Positions 43,354-51,957 of a stretch of DNA of 64,000 nt are shown here, piece by piece. This stretch comes from Deinococcus sp. JMULE3 (GTDB taxonomy: Bacteria; Deinococcota; Deinococci; Deinococcales; Deinococcaceae), in assembly GCF_013337115.1 (NCBI RefSeq), contig NZ_SGWE01000004.1, forward strand, positions 871,001 through 935,000, given 5' to 3'. Position 1 is the stretch's first letter; every line of letters starts with the position of its first letter. The notes under the pieces were generated by a model. The model did not search any database. It saw nothing but the letters and a program-made list of their open reading frames with translations, and was not told where the DNA came from. The translations under genes and the position numbers were made by a program.

Positions 43354-45768
43354 CCCAGGCCCGAACGGACCCCACACCAGCGCCTCCGGCGCGGCCGGGC
43401 GGGACACGAAGTACCCCTGGATCAGGTCGCAGCCCCACTCGCGCAGGTCCCGCCACTGCTCGGGCCGCTCGACGCCCTCGGCGACGACCTGCACCCCGGC
43501 CTCATGCGCGAAGGTGATCAGGGCCCGCACGATCGGCCGGGACGAACGCGCGGGCGGCGGAGCGTCCTGATCCTGGATCAGGGACCGGTCGATCTTCAGC
43601 CAGCGGGCCGGGAGGCGGTGCAGGCGACTGATGCTGGAGTACCCGGTGCCGAAATCGTCCAGTGCCAGCGGCAATCCCAGTTCCGCCACGCGCGAGACGT
43701 GCGCCTCGCCGTCCTGGCCGAGCACCGCGCCCTCGGTGACCTCCAGGATCAGGGCCTGCGGGTCCAGCCCGAACTCGTCCAGCGCCCCCTGCACCACCTC
43801 CGCGAAGTCCGGCTGGGCCAGCTGACGCGGCGCGACGTTCACTGACACCCGCAACTCCGGGTGCTCGGGGCGCCAGTCCCGCAGCTGCCGGGCGGCCTCG
43901 CGCAGCACCCACGCGCCCAGCGGCACGATCAGGTCCGTGTTCTCGATCAGCGGAATGAACCGCCCGGGCGGGACCAGCCCCCACTGCGGATGCCGCCAGC
44001 GCACCAGCGCCTCCAGCGCCCGGACCTCGCCGGTCGCGGCGTCCACGATCGGCTGGTAGTGCAGGCAGAACTCCTCGCGGTCCAGCGCGACCCGCAGCGC
44101 CTGCTCCAGTTCCACGCGTTCCAGCGCCGCCGCACTCAGCTGCGCGTGAAAGCGGCGCACCGCGTGCCGGTCCTGCTTGGCCTCGTACATCGCGAGGTCC
44201 GCGTTCTTCTGCAGGGTCCGCACGTCCGCGCCGTCGTCCGGAAACACCGCCACCCCGATGGACGCCGTGACCGTCCACTCGCGCCCGCCCAGCACCACCG
44301 GCGCCGACAGCGACCGCAGCAGCCGCCCGGCGGCCAGTTCGGCCTCCTCGTGCGAGCGCACGCCGCGCAGCAGCACCGTGAACTCGTCCCCGCCCTGCCG
44401 CGCCACGAGGTCCCCGTCGCGCACCACCCGGCACAGGCGATCCGCGACCTCCACGAGCAGCAGGTCCCCCATGTCGTGCCCCAGCGTGTCGTTCACCTGC
44501 TTGAAGTGATCCAGGTCGATGAACAGCACGCCCACCGGCGCGGCCTCCTGCACCGCGCGCTGCAGTTCGGCCTCGAACGCCGCGCGGTTGATCAGGCCCG
44601 TCAGCGCGTCGTGCCGCGCCTGATGCGCCAGCTGCGCCTGCGCCTCCAGCAGCGCCACGTTCGCGGTGCTCAGCTCGGCGCTGCGCTGCCGTTCCTGCTC
44701 GGCCCGGTGCGACAGCTGCTCCAGTTTGATCTGCGCGGCCGTGACCTCCGTGCGGCGCCGCAGCACCTCGGTCAGGGCCGCGCGGTCCAGGTCCGCCGCG
44801 AGCCGCGCGTGCCGCAGCGCGCCCGCCGGGTCCCCGTGCGCCTCCAGCAGCGCCGAGAGTTCCCCGTGCGCCTCAATCTGCCGGACGCTCGCGCCCAGTT
44901 CGTCCGCCAGGGCGGCGGCGCGTTCCAGCACCGCGCGGGCCTGCGGATCGTCCAGCGCCCGCAGCGCCCGGCCCTGCAGGACCAGCGCGTCACACAGGTT
45001 CTCGCGGTCCCCCAGCTCGTCACTGCCCATCAGGGCCAGTTCGGCCTCGGCGCGCGCCTCGGCCGCGCGGCGCAGACCCAGCAGGTTCGCGGCCATGTTC
45101 GCCCGCAGCAGGAACTCGTGCTGCCGGTACCCGCGTTCCTGCGCGACCGCCAGCGTCTCGCGGTTGAGCGTCAGGGCCTCCTCGAAGCGCTCCAGGTAAT
45201 GGAAGTCCAGCGCCACGTTCACCGACGCGCTGGACCCCACCAGGTCATTCCCGCTCTCGCGCGCCAGGGCCAGCGCGTCCCGGTGGTAGGTCAGGGCCGT
45301 GTCGTAGTCCCGCAGGTCCAGGTACAGGTTCCCGATGTTGTTCAGCGACCGCGCCTGCGCCACCCGGTCCCCAGCGGCCTGACCCAGCTTCAGGCCGTGC
45401 AGGTGCCGGTCCATGCCCGCCCCGTAACGGCCCAGGGTGACCAGCGTGATCGCCTGCCCGTTCACGGCGCGGGTCTGCGTGGTCAGCGCCCCGATCCGCG
45501 CGGCCTGCGCCTCGCTCTGCTCGAACAGCGCCAGCGCCTCGGGGTACTCGGACAGGTAGTACAGGCCGTACCCGCACAGCATCCGCGCGCGGGCCTCCCC
45601 CGACTCGTACCCCGACTGCACCGCCAGCGCCAGCGCCTGACGGGCCAGCGCCTGCGCCTGCTGCATGGAGGTCATCAGCGTGGCGTCGGCCGCGTCGTTC
45701 AGGCGGTCCACCTCCGGCCAGAGCTCGGGGTGAGGCAGGATCGGTGCAGAGCTGTCGTGGTTCGTCAC
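43345..45768 (-). CDS. TPR-GGDEF-EAL cyclic-di-GMP regulator
   Basis: 807 residues, soluble. TPR repeats (about 25-345; SLNNIGNLYLDLRDYDTALT is typical), coiled coil (about 345-385), GGDEF domain with RQGGDEFTVLLRG (near residue 458) and FIDLDHFKQVNDTLGH, then an EAL domain with EALVRW (near 586), LEVTEGAVL, LDDFGTGYSSISRL, LKIDRSLI and VVAEGVERPEQW. All catalytic EAL residues and loop 6 look intact, unlike the frameshifted GGDEF-EAL gene at 12.7 kb. Probably a cytosolic sensor that makes or breaks cyclic di-GMP. Confidence 0.92.
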   Translation of the reverse strand: MTNHDSSAPILPHPELWPEVDRLNDAADATLMTSMQQAQALARQALALAVQSGYESGEARARMLCGYGLYYLSEYPEALALFEQSEAQAARIGALTTQTRAVNGQAITLVTLGRYGAGMDRHLHGLKLGQAAGDRVAQARSLNNIGNLYLDLRDYDTALTYHRDALALARESGNDLVGSSASVNVALDFHYLERFEEALTLNRETLAVAQERGYRQHEFLLRANMAANLLGLRRAAEARAEAELALMGSDELGDRENLCDALVLQGRALRALDDPQARAVLERAAALADELGASVRQIEAHGELSALLEAHGDPAGALRHARLAADLDRAALTEVLRRRTEVTAAQIKLEQLSHRAEQERQRSAELSTANVALLEAQAQLAHQARHDALTGLINRAAFEAELQRAVQEAAPVGVLFIDLDHFKQVNDTLGHDMGDLLLVEVADRLCRVVRDGDLVARQGGDEFTVLLRGVRSHEEAELAAGRLLRSLSAPVVLGGREWTVTASIGVAVFPDDGADVRTLQKNADLAMYEAKQDRHAVRRFHAQLSAAALERVELEQALRVALDREEFCLHYQPIVDAATGEVRALEALVRWRHPQWGLVPPGRFIPLIENTDLIVPLGAWVLREAARQLRDWRPEHPELRVSVNVAPRQLAQPDFAEVVQGALDEFGLDPQALILEVTEGAVLGQDGEAHVSRVAELGLPLALDDFGTGYSSISRLHRLPARWLKIDRSLIQDQDAPPPARSSRPIVRALITFAHEAGVQVVAEGVERPEQWRDLREWGCDLIQGYFVSRPAAPEALVWGPFGPGSG

Positions 45769-45870
45769 GCCGGGCGGTCCTCCTGATGGATGTGCCGTTC
45801 ACCATAGAGCGGCGGCGCTGACAGGCTTCTGAATGTCGCGCCCACGGACGACGTGAAGGGCGTCCGGGTC

Positions 45871-46007
45871 ACAGCGGTTTCCAGTTCCATTGAAGGGCCA
45901 ACAGCACGCCCTTCAACTTCACTTCCAACCGCTGATGGCGGCGGATTCTCGCTCCGCTCGTTTCAGGCAGACTGAGAAAACCCCTCAGTCTGCCTGAACA
46001 CCGCTGT
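45871..46007. repeat. two-hairpin dispersed repeat, copy 2
   Basis: Outer arms ACAGCGGTTT (45871-45880) and the near-complement 45998-46007. Hairpin 1 is TTGAAGGGC (45890-45898 with 45908-45916), extended by AGCGGTT/AACCGCT. Hairpin 2 is a perfect 15-bp stem (TTCAGGCAGACTGAG, 45962-45976 with 45984-45998). CTCGCTCCGCTCG (45948-45960) is identical to copy 1. The right end touches the stop codon of the epimerase gene. Confidence 0.82.
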
Positions 46008-46951
46008 CAGCGCCCGGCGTGCCACTCGCGGCGGGCCTGCGCCACCAGATCCCGGATCGCGGCGGGCCAAGCGGGGTGCTCGAACGTGAAACCCGCGTCC
46101 AGCAGGCGCGTGGGCACCACCCAGCGGCTCTTGAGGAGCAGTTCCGCCTCTGAGTTCATCACGGCGGCGCCCAGGCCGATCAGCGCGGCGGTGGACGGCA
46201 CGCCGAAGGGCACGCCCCACGCGTGGCGGTACGCGCGCAGGAACGCGGCGTTCGGGAGGGGTTGCGGCGCGGTGACGTTCACCGGCCCGGAGAGTGAACC
46301 CTCGATCAGGAACTGCGCGGCGCGGCAGAAGTCCCGCTCGTGAAGCCAGGACACCATCTGCCCCCCACCGGCCATGGCGCCCGCCGCACCCAGCCGCACC
46401 ACGCGGTCGGTCGTCTCCATGATGCCCCCGGCGCCCACGCCGTACACCATCGCGGTGCGTAGCGCCACGCGCCGAGTGTGCGGCAGGGCTTCCTCCATCA
46501 GCGCGGCCTCCCAGCGGCGGGCGACATCCACCCTGAAGCCAGTGCCCAGCTCCCCGCCCGGCTCGTCCTGCGGGCGGTCGCGGGCGTCCCGGTAGACGGT
46601 CGCGGTGGAACTGTTCAGCCACACGCGCGGCGGGCGGTCCACGCTGACCAGGGCGCGGCCCAGCGCGCGGGTGCTGTCCAGGCGGGACGTGTAGATCTCC
46701 AGCATGTTCGCCGCGCTGTAGCGGCAGTTCACGGTGCGCCCCGCGAGGTTGATCAGGGCTGCGGCGCCGTCCAGTTCCCGCACCCACTCGCCCTGCCGCA
46801 GCGCGTCCCACGCCACCCAGCGCCCCGGCGTCGGCGCGGCCGGGTGGGACCGCGACAGGATCACGACCTCCCACCCGAGCGCCGTGAAGTGCCGCGCCAC
46901 CGCCCGACCCAGGAACCCGCTGCCACCCGCGACCACCAAGCGTTCCGACAT
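46007..46951 (-). CDS. TIGR01777-type NAD-dependent epimerase/dehydratase
   Basis: 314 residues. Extended SDR fold: VVAGGSGFLGRAVARHF gives the N-terminal GxxGxxG dinucleotide site, ALINLAGRTVNCRYS and RVWLNSSTATVYRDARD the middle, and the C-terminal DUF1731 region holds SGPVNVTAPQPLPNAAFLRA and SRWVVPTRLLDAGF, typical of this subgroup (E. coli YfcH, B. subtilis YfhF). Substrate unknown. Starts four bases after the VWA gene but carries its own TAGGGT box six bases upstream. Confidence 0.92.
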   Translation of the reverse strand: MSERLVVAGGSGFLGRAVARHFTALGWEVVILSRSHPAAPTPGRWVAWDALRQGEWVRELDGAAALINLAGRTVNCRYSAANMLEIYTSRLDSTRALGRALVSVDRPPRVWLNSSTATVYRDARDRPQDEPGGELGTGFRVDVARRWEAALMEEALPHTRRVALRTAMVYGVGAGGIMETTDRVVRLGAAGAMAGGGQMVSWLHERDFCRAAQFLIEGSLSGPVNVTAPQPLPNAAFLRAYRHAWGVPFGVPSTAALIGLGAAVMNSEAELLLKSRWVVPTRLLDAGFTFEHPAWPAAIRDLVAQARREWHAGR

Positions 46952-46955
46952 ACGC

Positions 46956-48131
46956 TTACCCTACGCCGCTCCCCCGGACCACAAGTCCCTGATCGCCCGC
47001 CCACGCGCCCGGGTCGTCCCCGCGCAGCGCGGCGGCCAGCAGCCCAGGGAAGTGCGCGGGCGTGCACGCGAATGCTGGGATGTCCAGACCCGCCAGGGCG
47101 CGCGCCACGCCATGATCGAAGCTGGGCGCGCCGTCGTCCGACAGGGCCAGCAGCGCCACGACCAGCACGCCACTCTCGCGCAGCGCGCGGGCCCGGGCGA
47201 GCATCTCGCGTTCGTTGCCGCCCTCGAACAGGTCGCTGAGCAGCACGAGGACCGTCTGCTCGGGCCGCTCGATCACGCCCTGGCAGTACGCCAGCGCCCG
47301 GTTGATGTCCGTCCCGCCGCCCAGTTGCAGGCCGTACAGCAGCTCCACCGGGTCGCCCAGGTGCTCGGTCAGGTCCGCGACCGCCGTGTCGAACGCCACC
47401 ACGCGCGTGCTCAGCGCCGGGAGGCTCGCCAGGACCGCGCCGAACACCCCGGCGTACACGACGCTGCCCGCCATGCTGCCCGACTGGTCCACGCACAGCA
47501 CCACGTCCCGCAGGCTGCGCCGCCGCCGCCCGTGCCCGACCAGCCGCTCGGGCACGAGGGTGCCCAGTTCCGGCCGGTACGTGCGCAGGTTCGCGCGGAT
47601 CGTGCCGGGCCAGTCGATCTCGGCGGCCTTCGGGCGGCGGGTGCGCTGCGCGCGGCTGAGGCTGCCGGTGACGGCCGCGCGGGTCGGTTCCTCCAGGCGG
47701 CGCGTCAGGTCGTCCACCACGCGCCGCACCACCGCGCGGGCCGCGTCCCGCGCCGACGGCGGCATCACGCCCTTGAGCGACACCAGTGTCGCCACCAGAT
47801 GCACGTCCGGCTCCACGCCGTCCAGCATCTCCGGCTCGAACAGCAGCTGCTGGAGGTTCAGGCGCTCGATCGCGTCCGCCTGCATCACCCGGACCACGTC
47901 CGACGGGAAGAACTCGCGCAGGTCCGCCAGCCAGCGCGCCACGCGCGGCGCACTCCCCCCCAGCCCACCCCGCCGCTCGCCCTCGGGCGGGTCGTACAGT
48001 CCGGCCAGCGCGGCGTCCATCCGGCGGTCCTCCAGCGTGAGGGGCACCTCGGTCCCCTCCTGCGCGGCCAGCCCGTCGGCGTCCCCGCCGCCCAGCACCA
48101 GCCGCCAGCGGCGCGTGCGTTCATCCGTCAT
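46956..48131 (-). CDS. VWA-domain protein of the SWIM/MoxR cluster
   Basis: 391 residues. An N-terminal helical region (about 1-200) is followed by a von Willebrand A domain with the MIDAS CVDQSGSMAGS (Asp 215, Ser 217, Ser 219), the Thr of LGGGTDINRAL and the Asp of LLSDLFEGG. Such VWA proteins are substrates or adaptors for MoxR-type ATPases. Cytosolic (no signal peptide). Last gene of the seven-gene operon; ATG overlaps the DUF5682 stop by 11 bases. Confidence 0.9.
   Translation of the reverse strand: MTDERTRRWRLVLGGGDADGLAAQEGTEVPLTLEDRRMDAALAGLYDPPEGERRGGLGGSAPRVARWLADLREFFPSDVVRVMQADAIERLNLQQLLFEPEMLDGVEPDVHLVATLVSLKGVMPPSARDAARAVVRRVVDDLTRRLEEPTRAAVTGSLSRAQRTRRPKAAEIDWPGTIRANLRTYRPELGTLVPERLVGHGRRRRSLRDVVLCVDQSGSMAGSVVYAGVFGAVLASLPALSTRVVAFDTAVADLTEHLGDPVELLYGLQLGGGTDINRALAYCQGVIERPEQTVLVLLSDLFEGGNEREMLARARALRESGVLVVALLALSDDGAPSFDHGVARALAGLDIPAFACTPAHFPGLLAAALRGDDPGAWAGDQGLVVRGSGVG
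46958..46963 (-). promoter_or_regulatory. minus-10 box TAGGGT for the epimerase gene
   Basis: Minus-strand TAGGGT, inside the last codons of the VWA gene, lies six bases before the epimerase ATG at 46951. An internal leaderless promoter is likely. Confidence 0.5.
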
Positions 48132-50382
48132 GACCCACCCCCAGCAGGCTCAGCACGACCGGGATGACCCGCGCCGCCCGCGCGTCATCCACCGCGACCG
48201 GCGCGAGACGCGACGCGGGCGTCCCCCCGCGCACCGCCTCGCCGATCGCGCGGCGCTCCGGCGCTTCGAAGCGCGCGAACACCCGCCGCAGCAGCGGCAG
48301 CACACTCTGGAACACCTCCGCATCCAGGGCCGACAGCCAGCCGTCCACCAGCGCCAGCAGACCCGCGTCGTGCACGAGCAGCGCACCGGTGTCCCCCAGG
48401 AAGCCGTCCAGCCACGCGGTGACCGCCAGCGGCGACGGGTCACTCAGGGCCAGTCCCAGCCGCGCTTCGACCTGAGCGGCGTCCAGCACGCCCGCGTCCC
48501 GCAGGCGGCGCAGCGCGTCCCCCAGCAGCAGCGGATGCGCGTCCTCCCGGTCCGCCGCCCGGCGCAGGGCCGCGCGCCACTCCGCCGTCACGTCCGGGTC
48601 GTCCAGCAGGCGCACCGCCGCGTCCGCCCCGCGCACCGCGTCCCGCAGCCCGGCGGCCGCCTCTTCCCCCAGGCCCACCCCGGCCAGCGGCAGCCCCACC
48701 GCCGCGCGGGTCAGCAGCGCCCGGAACGTCTCCAGCGGCGCCACCTCTCCCCCACCCGCGACCGCCGCGCCACGCCCACGCACGTCCCCGTACCGCGCCA
48801 GTCGCGCCAGGGGCGGCAGCGCCCGCAGCACGTCCGGCACGTCCGCGCCCAGCGCCGACCGCTCATCCAGCGCCGCGAGCGTCACCGGCAACGCACCCGG
48901 CAGGTCCGCGAGGCGCAGCACCTCCAGCAGACCCGTCAGTTCCGCCAGCGTCCCTGCGCCCCGCGCGGACTCCAGCGCGGACACCGTCGCCGCGTCCCGC
49001 ACCGTCTGCCCCAGCCGACTCGCCTCGACCAGCCGCACGCTGAACTCCGGCCGCCAGCGCAACTGCCACCCCTCACGAAACGTGCCCAGCCCACCCGACC
49101 CACGCGGTTTCGCCCACGGCACACCCAGCAGGTTCAGGCGGTGAAACAACACGCTGCGCGCCAGATCATTGTCCGAACGCAGATCCAGCTCCAGATCCAG
49201 CTTCTCCGGCAGCACCTTCAACCGGAGGCTCTTCTGCTGCCGCGCCACGTCCCGCGCCAGCGGCACCGTCGGCACCCCGTCCGGCACCGCGCCCAGCGCC
49301 TCCCCGACCACCAGCCGCTCCTCGATCAGCCGCAGCGGCAGGTCCCCGTCCCAGCCGAACACGCTCAGCGCCGCCTCGTTCAACTCCTCCAGGCCCGGCA
49401 ACGCCCGGCCCCGCAACGCCGCCAGCGCGTTCGCCAGCCGCGTCGCCTCGATCACCGACGCGCTGCTCGCCTCCAGCCGCTCCGCGCGCAGCAGCCGCGC
49501 CACCCGCGCGAACCACCGCTCCGCGACCGCGCCGCGCGACGTGAACAGATGCTCGTAGTACCCGGGCGAGCGCACGCCCGCCCCGTACCCGCTCGCCACG
49601 CTCAGGCGACCATGCGTCCACGGCACCCACGTCAGCGTCACCTTCGCCTTCGGCAGGCCCTTCAGGAGCGCCGCGTCCGCCTTCACCGGGAACGCCGTCA
49701 CGTCCAGCGCGGGCGCATGCCACGCCCCGCACACCACCGCCACCCGCGCGAAGCCCTCCTTCAGCGCCGCGCGGATCCCCTGCCGCATGAACGCCTCCCG
49801 CTGCGCCTCCCGACCCACCGGCTCCAGCGCGTCCGCCCGCACCGCCCGCATCGCCTCGTTCACCGCCGCGAACACATCAAACGCCGCCTCACCCGGCGGC
49901 CCCCCCACCCCACCCTCCCCCACCAGGGGGGAGGGAGAAAGACGAGCCTCCACCAGCGACTCCCACCACCGCTCGAAATCCGCGAAACCCGCCGCCTGCG
50001 CCAGCACCCCCAGCGGATCGCTGTGCAGATCATCCTCTTCCCCGTCCCGCTCCCCGGCCAGCACCACCCCCGCCGGAAGATCCACGAACCGCGCCGCCGC
50101 CCCCGCCCGCGCCGCCCACCGCAACGCCACGAACTCCGGACTGAACACCGCAAACGGCCAGAACGCCGCGCGCGCCGGATCATCATTCACGTACCCCAGC
50201 AGCGCCACCGGCGGTTTCAGCGCCCCATCCGCCAGGAACGACAACACCGAACCCGCATCCGACGGCCCCTCCACCAACACGATGTCCGGCTGAAGTTCCT
50301 GAAGCGCCAGCTCAAGCGACCGCGCCGAACCAGGACCGTGATGACGGATAGGGAAAATGGAGATCAAAACCGGATGCTCCAA
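48121..50382 (-). CDS. DUF5682 family protein of the SWIM/MoxR cluster
   Basis: 753 residues (748 if the TTG at 50367, which overlaps the upstream stop as TTGA, is used; both candidate starts are TTG). N-terminal ISIFPIRHHGPGSARSLELA and LVEGPSDAGSVLSFLAD are the DUF5682 signature, with VVCGAWHAPALDV and LTWVPWTHGRLSVASGYGAG further on. The first 250 residues resemble erythromycin-esterase/TraB-like folds with conserved His/Glu, but activity is unproven. Residues near 145-160 (SPSPLVGEGG) come from a GC-palindrome insertion. Nearly always neighbours AAA+ and VWA genes. Confidence 0.85.
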   Translation of the reverse strand: MEHPVLISIFPIRHHGPGSARSLELALQELQPDIVLVEGPSDAGSVLSFLADGALKPPVALLGYVNDDPARAAFWPFAVFSPEFVALRWAARAGAAARFVDLPAGVVLAGERDGEEDDLHSDPLGVLAQAAGFADFERWWESLVEARLSPSPLVGEGGVGGPPGEAAFDVFAAVNEAMRAVRADALEPVGREAQREAFMRQGIRAALKEGFARVAVVCGAWHAPALDVTAFPVKADAALLKGLPKAKVTLTWVPWTHGRLSVASGYGAGVRSPGYYEHLFTSRGAVAERWFARVARLLRAERLEASSASVIEATRLANALAALRGRALPGLEELNEAALSVFGWDGDLPLRLIEERLVVGEALGAVPDGVPTVPLARDVARQQKSLRLKVLPEKLDLELDLRSDNDLARSVLFHRLNLLGVPWAKPRGSGGLGTFREGWQLRWRPEFSVRLVEASRLGQTVRDAATVSALESARGAGTLAELTGLLEVLRLADLPGALPVTLAALDERSALGADVPDVLRALPPLARLARYGDVRGRGAAVAGGGEVAPLETFRALLTRAAVGLPLAGVGLGEEAAAGLRDAVRGADAAVRLLDDPDVTAEWRAALRRAADREDAHPLLLGDALRRLRDAGVLDAAQVEARLGLALSDPSPLAVTAWLDGFLGDTGALLVHDAGLLALVDGWLSALDAEVFQSVLPLLRRVFARFEAPERRAIGEAVRGGTPASRLAPVAVDDARAARVIPVVLSLLGVGHDG
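49896..49945. repeat. GC-palindrome element inside the DUF5682 gene
   Basis: CCCTCCCCC (49913-49921) pairs with GGGGGAGGG (49927-49935). On the coding strand it adds SPSPLVGEGGVGGPPG in frame. Such palindromes are usually intergenic; the reading through them is typical REP-like junk peptide. Confidence 0.7.
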
Positions 50383-50867
50383 GTCGGATAGACGCCCTTC
50401 GCCTTTTTGTAAATCTCGTTCAGGGTGTGCAATTTGAGAGTTTTAGTCGTGGTGTTGTAAAAGGCAAATTGGTACAGGTCTCCAAGGGCTTGTGCCACTA
50501 GGAGTTCAGCGGTGGATAGGGAGAAGAAATATCCTGAGAACTCCTCATCAATCTTCGCTCTGCCCGTTGATTTGACCTCAAGGAGTCTAAGAGTCCCATC
50601 CTGAATGGCCTGTTCAATGCCTTTGGCCGACCTTGGCTTATCATCGAGCATTTGGAACAGGTCAAAGGCCTTACCATAGACCGGCTTGCCCTTACGGGCG
50701 AAAGCAACGCAGATATCCGAGCGCTCCGCATTGCTTGGCTCGTAGCAACGCTCCAATTCTTTCATGATGAGGAGGGTTGCCGTCCGGGCAGTCCGCTTAT
50801 TGCTTGAGTTATCGATTTCTATCTCATCAACAATCGGTAATGGCAGCTCAAGGGGCAATCCGGTCAT
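50364..50867 (-). CDS. PD-(D/E)XK/DUF3883-like protein, AT-richer, nested in operon
   Basis: 167 residues. LRLLEVKSTGR (Glu 97, Lys 99) has the E-x-K of PD-(D/E)XK nuclease folds. FFSLSTAELLVAQALGDLYQ and FAFYNTTTKTLKL follow it, as in DUF3883 (NO VEIN C-terminal) proteins. An Asp in RSDICVAF may complete the site. Codon use and composition differ from the neighbours (31 of 60 bases G or C at 50581-50640). It starts at the base after the ATPase stop (TGA-ATG) and overlaps the DUF5682 gene, so it is a full operon member although probably acquired. Family assignment is tentative. Confidence 0.7.
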   Translation of the reverse strand: MTGLPLELPLPIVDEIEIDNSSNKRTARTATLLIMKELERCYEPSNAERSDICVAFARKGKPVYGKAFDLFQMLDDKPRSAKGIEQAIQDGTLRLLEVKSTGRAKIDEEFSGYFFSLSTAELLVAQALGDLYQFAFYNTTTKTLKLHTLNEIYKKAKGVYPTWSIRF

Positions 50868-51957
50868 TCAGCTCACCGCCAGGCAGGCTTTGTAGAAGTC
50901 TTTCCAGTCGTCGCGTTTTTTGGTGACGGTTTCGAGGTATTCGCGCCAGATGAGGGCGTCCTGGGTGGGGTCTTTGATGACAGCGCCGATGAGGCTGGCG
51001 GCGATGTCGTGGGGGGTGAGGGTGCCGGTGCCGAAGTGCGCGGCTAAGGACAGGCTCTGGCCTACAACGCTGATGGCTTCGGCGGTGCTGAGGCTGCCGC
51101 TGGGGGTTTTGAGGCGGGTTTTGCCGTCTTCGGTGGTGCCGGAGCGGAGTTCGCGGAAGACGGTGACGATGCGGCGGACTTCTTCGAGGGCGGGGGCTGG
51201 GCGGGGATCTGGAGGGCGGCGCTGAGGGCCTGGGCGCGGGCGGTGACGATGCGGACTTCGTCGTCGAGGGTGTCGGGGACGGGGAGGATGACGGTGTTGA
51301 AGCGGCGTTTGAGGGCGCTTGAGAGGTCGTTGACGCCGCGGTCGCGGGTGTTGGCGGTGGCGATGAGGTTGAAGCCGTGCACGGCCTGGATTTCGGTGTT
51401 CAGTTCGGGGACGGGGAGGGTTTTTTCGCTCAGGATGGTGATGAGGGTGTCCTGCACGTCGCTCTGGACGCGGGTGAGTTCTTCGAGGCGGGCGATCTTG
51501 CCGCTCTGCATGGCGCGGAGGATGGGGCTCTGGACGAGTGCGGCGGGGCTGGGGCCTTCGGCGAGGAGGCGGGCGTAGTTCCAGCCGTAGCGGAGGGTGT
51601 CCTCGGCGGTGCCCGCGGTGCCCTGGATCAGCAGGGTGCTGTCGCCGCTGATGGCCGCGGCGAGGTGTTCGCTGACCCAGCTCTTGGCGGTGCCAGGCAC
51701 GCCCAGCAGCAGGAGGGCGCGGTCGGTGGCGAGCGTGGCGACGGCGATTTCCATGAGGCGGCGGTCCCCGACGTACTTGGCGGTGATCTCGGTCCCGTCG
51801 GGGAGGGTGCCGCCGAGCAGGTACGTGAGGACGGCGTGCGGGCTGAGGTTCCAGCGGGGCGGGCGGGGGCGGGTGTCGTGCGCGGCGAGGGCGGCGAGTT
51901 CGTGCGCGTACTGCTGCTCGGCGTGCTGGCGCAGGACGGTGGCGTCAGGGTGGTCAT
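50868..51957 (-). pseudogene. MoxR-type AAA+ ATPase of the SWIM cluster, two frameshifts
   Basis: Reading across two one-base gaps gives about 363 residues. The ATG at 51957 overlaps the upstream stop (ATGA), but the frame that encodes the protein (HPDATVLRQHAEQQYAHELA) begins one base out. Walker A LLLGVPGTAKSWVSEHLAAA, the Walker B region KIARLEELTRVQSDVQDTLI and sensor 1 FNLIATANTRDRGVNDLSSA follow. A second slip at the GGGGG run 51192-51196 leads to LEEVRRIVTVFRELRSGTTE and the C-terminal TPHDIAASLIGAVIKDPTQD. One extra base at each place restores the gene. Either undercalled homopolymers or real inactivation of the motor. Confidence 0.8.

Noticed and set aside
47215..50391. Very long open frame on the plus strand (over 1000 codons)
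   Set aside because: It is antisense to the VWA and DUF5682 genes, is Arg/Pro/His-rich as expected from GC-rich mirror frames, and contains no domain.
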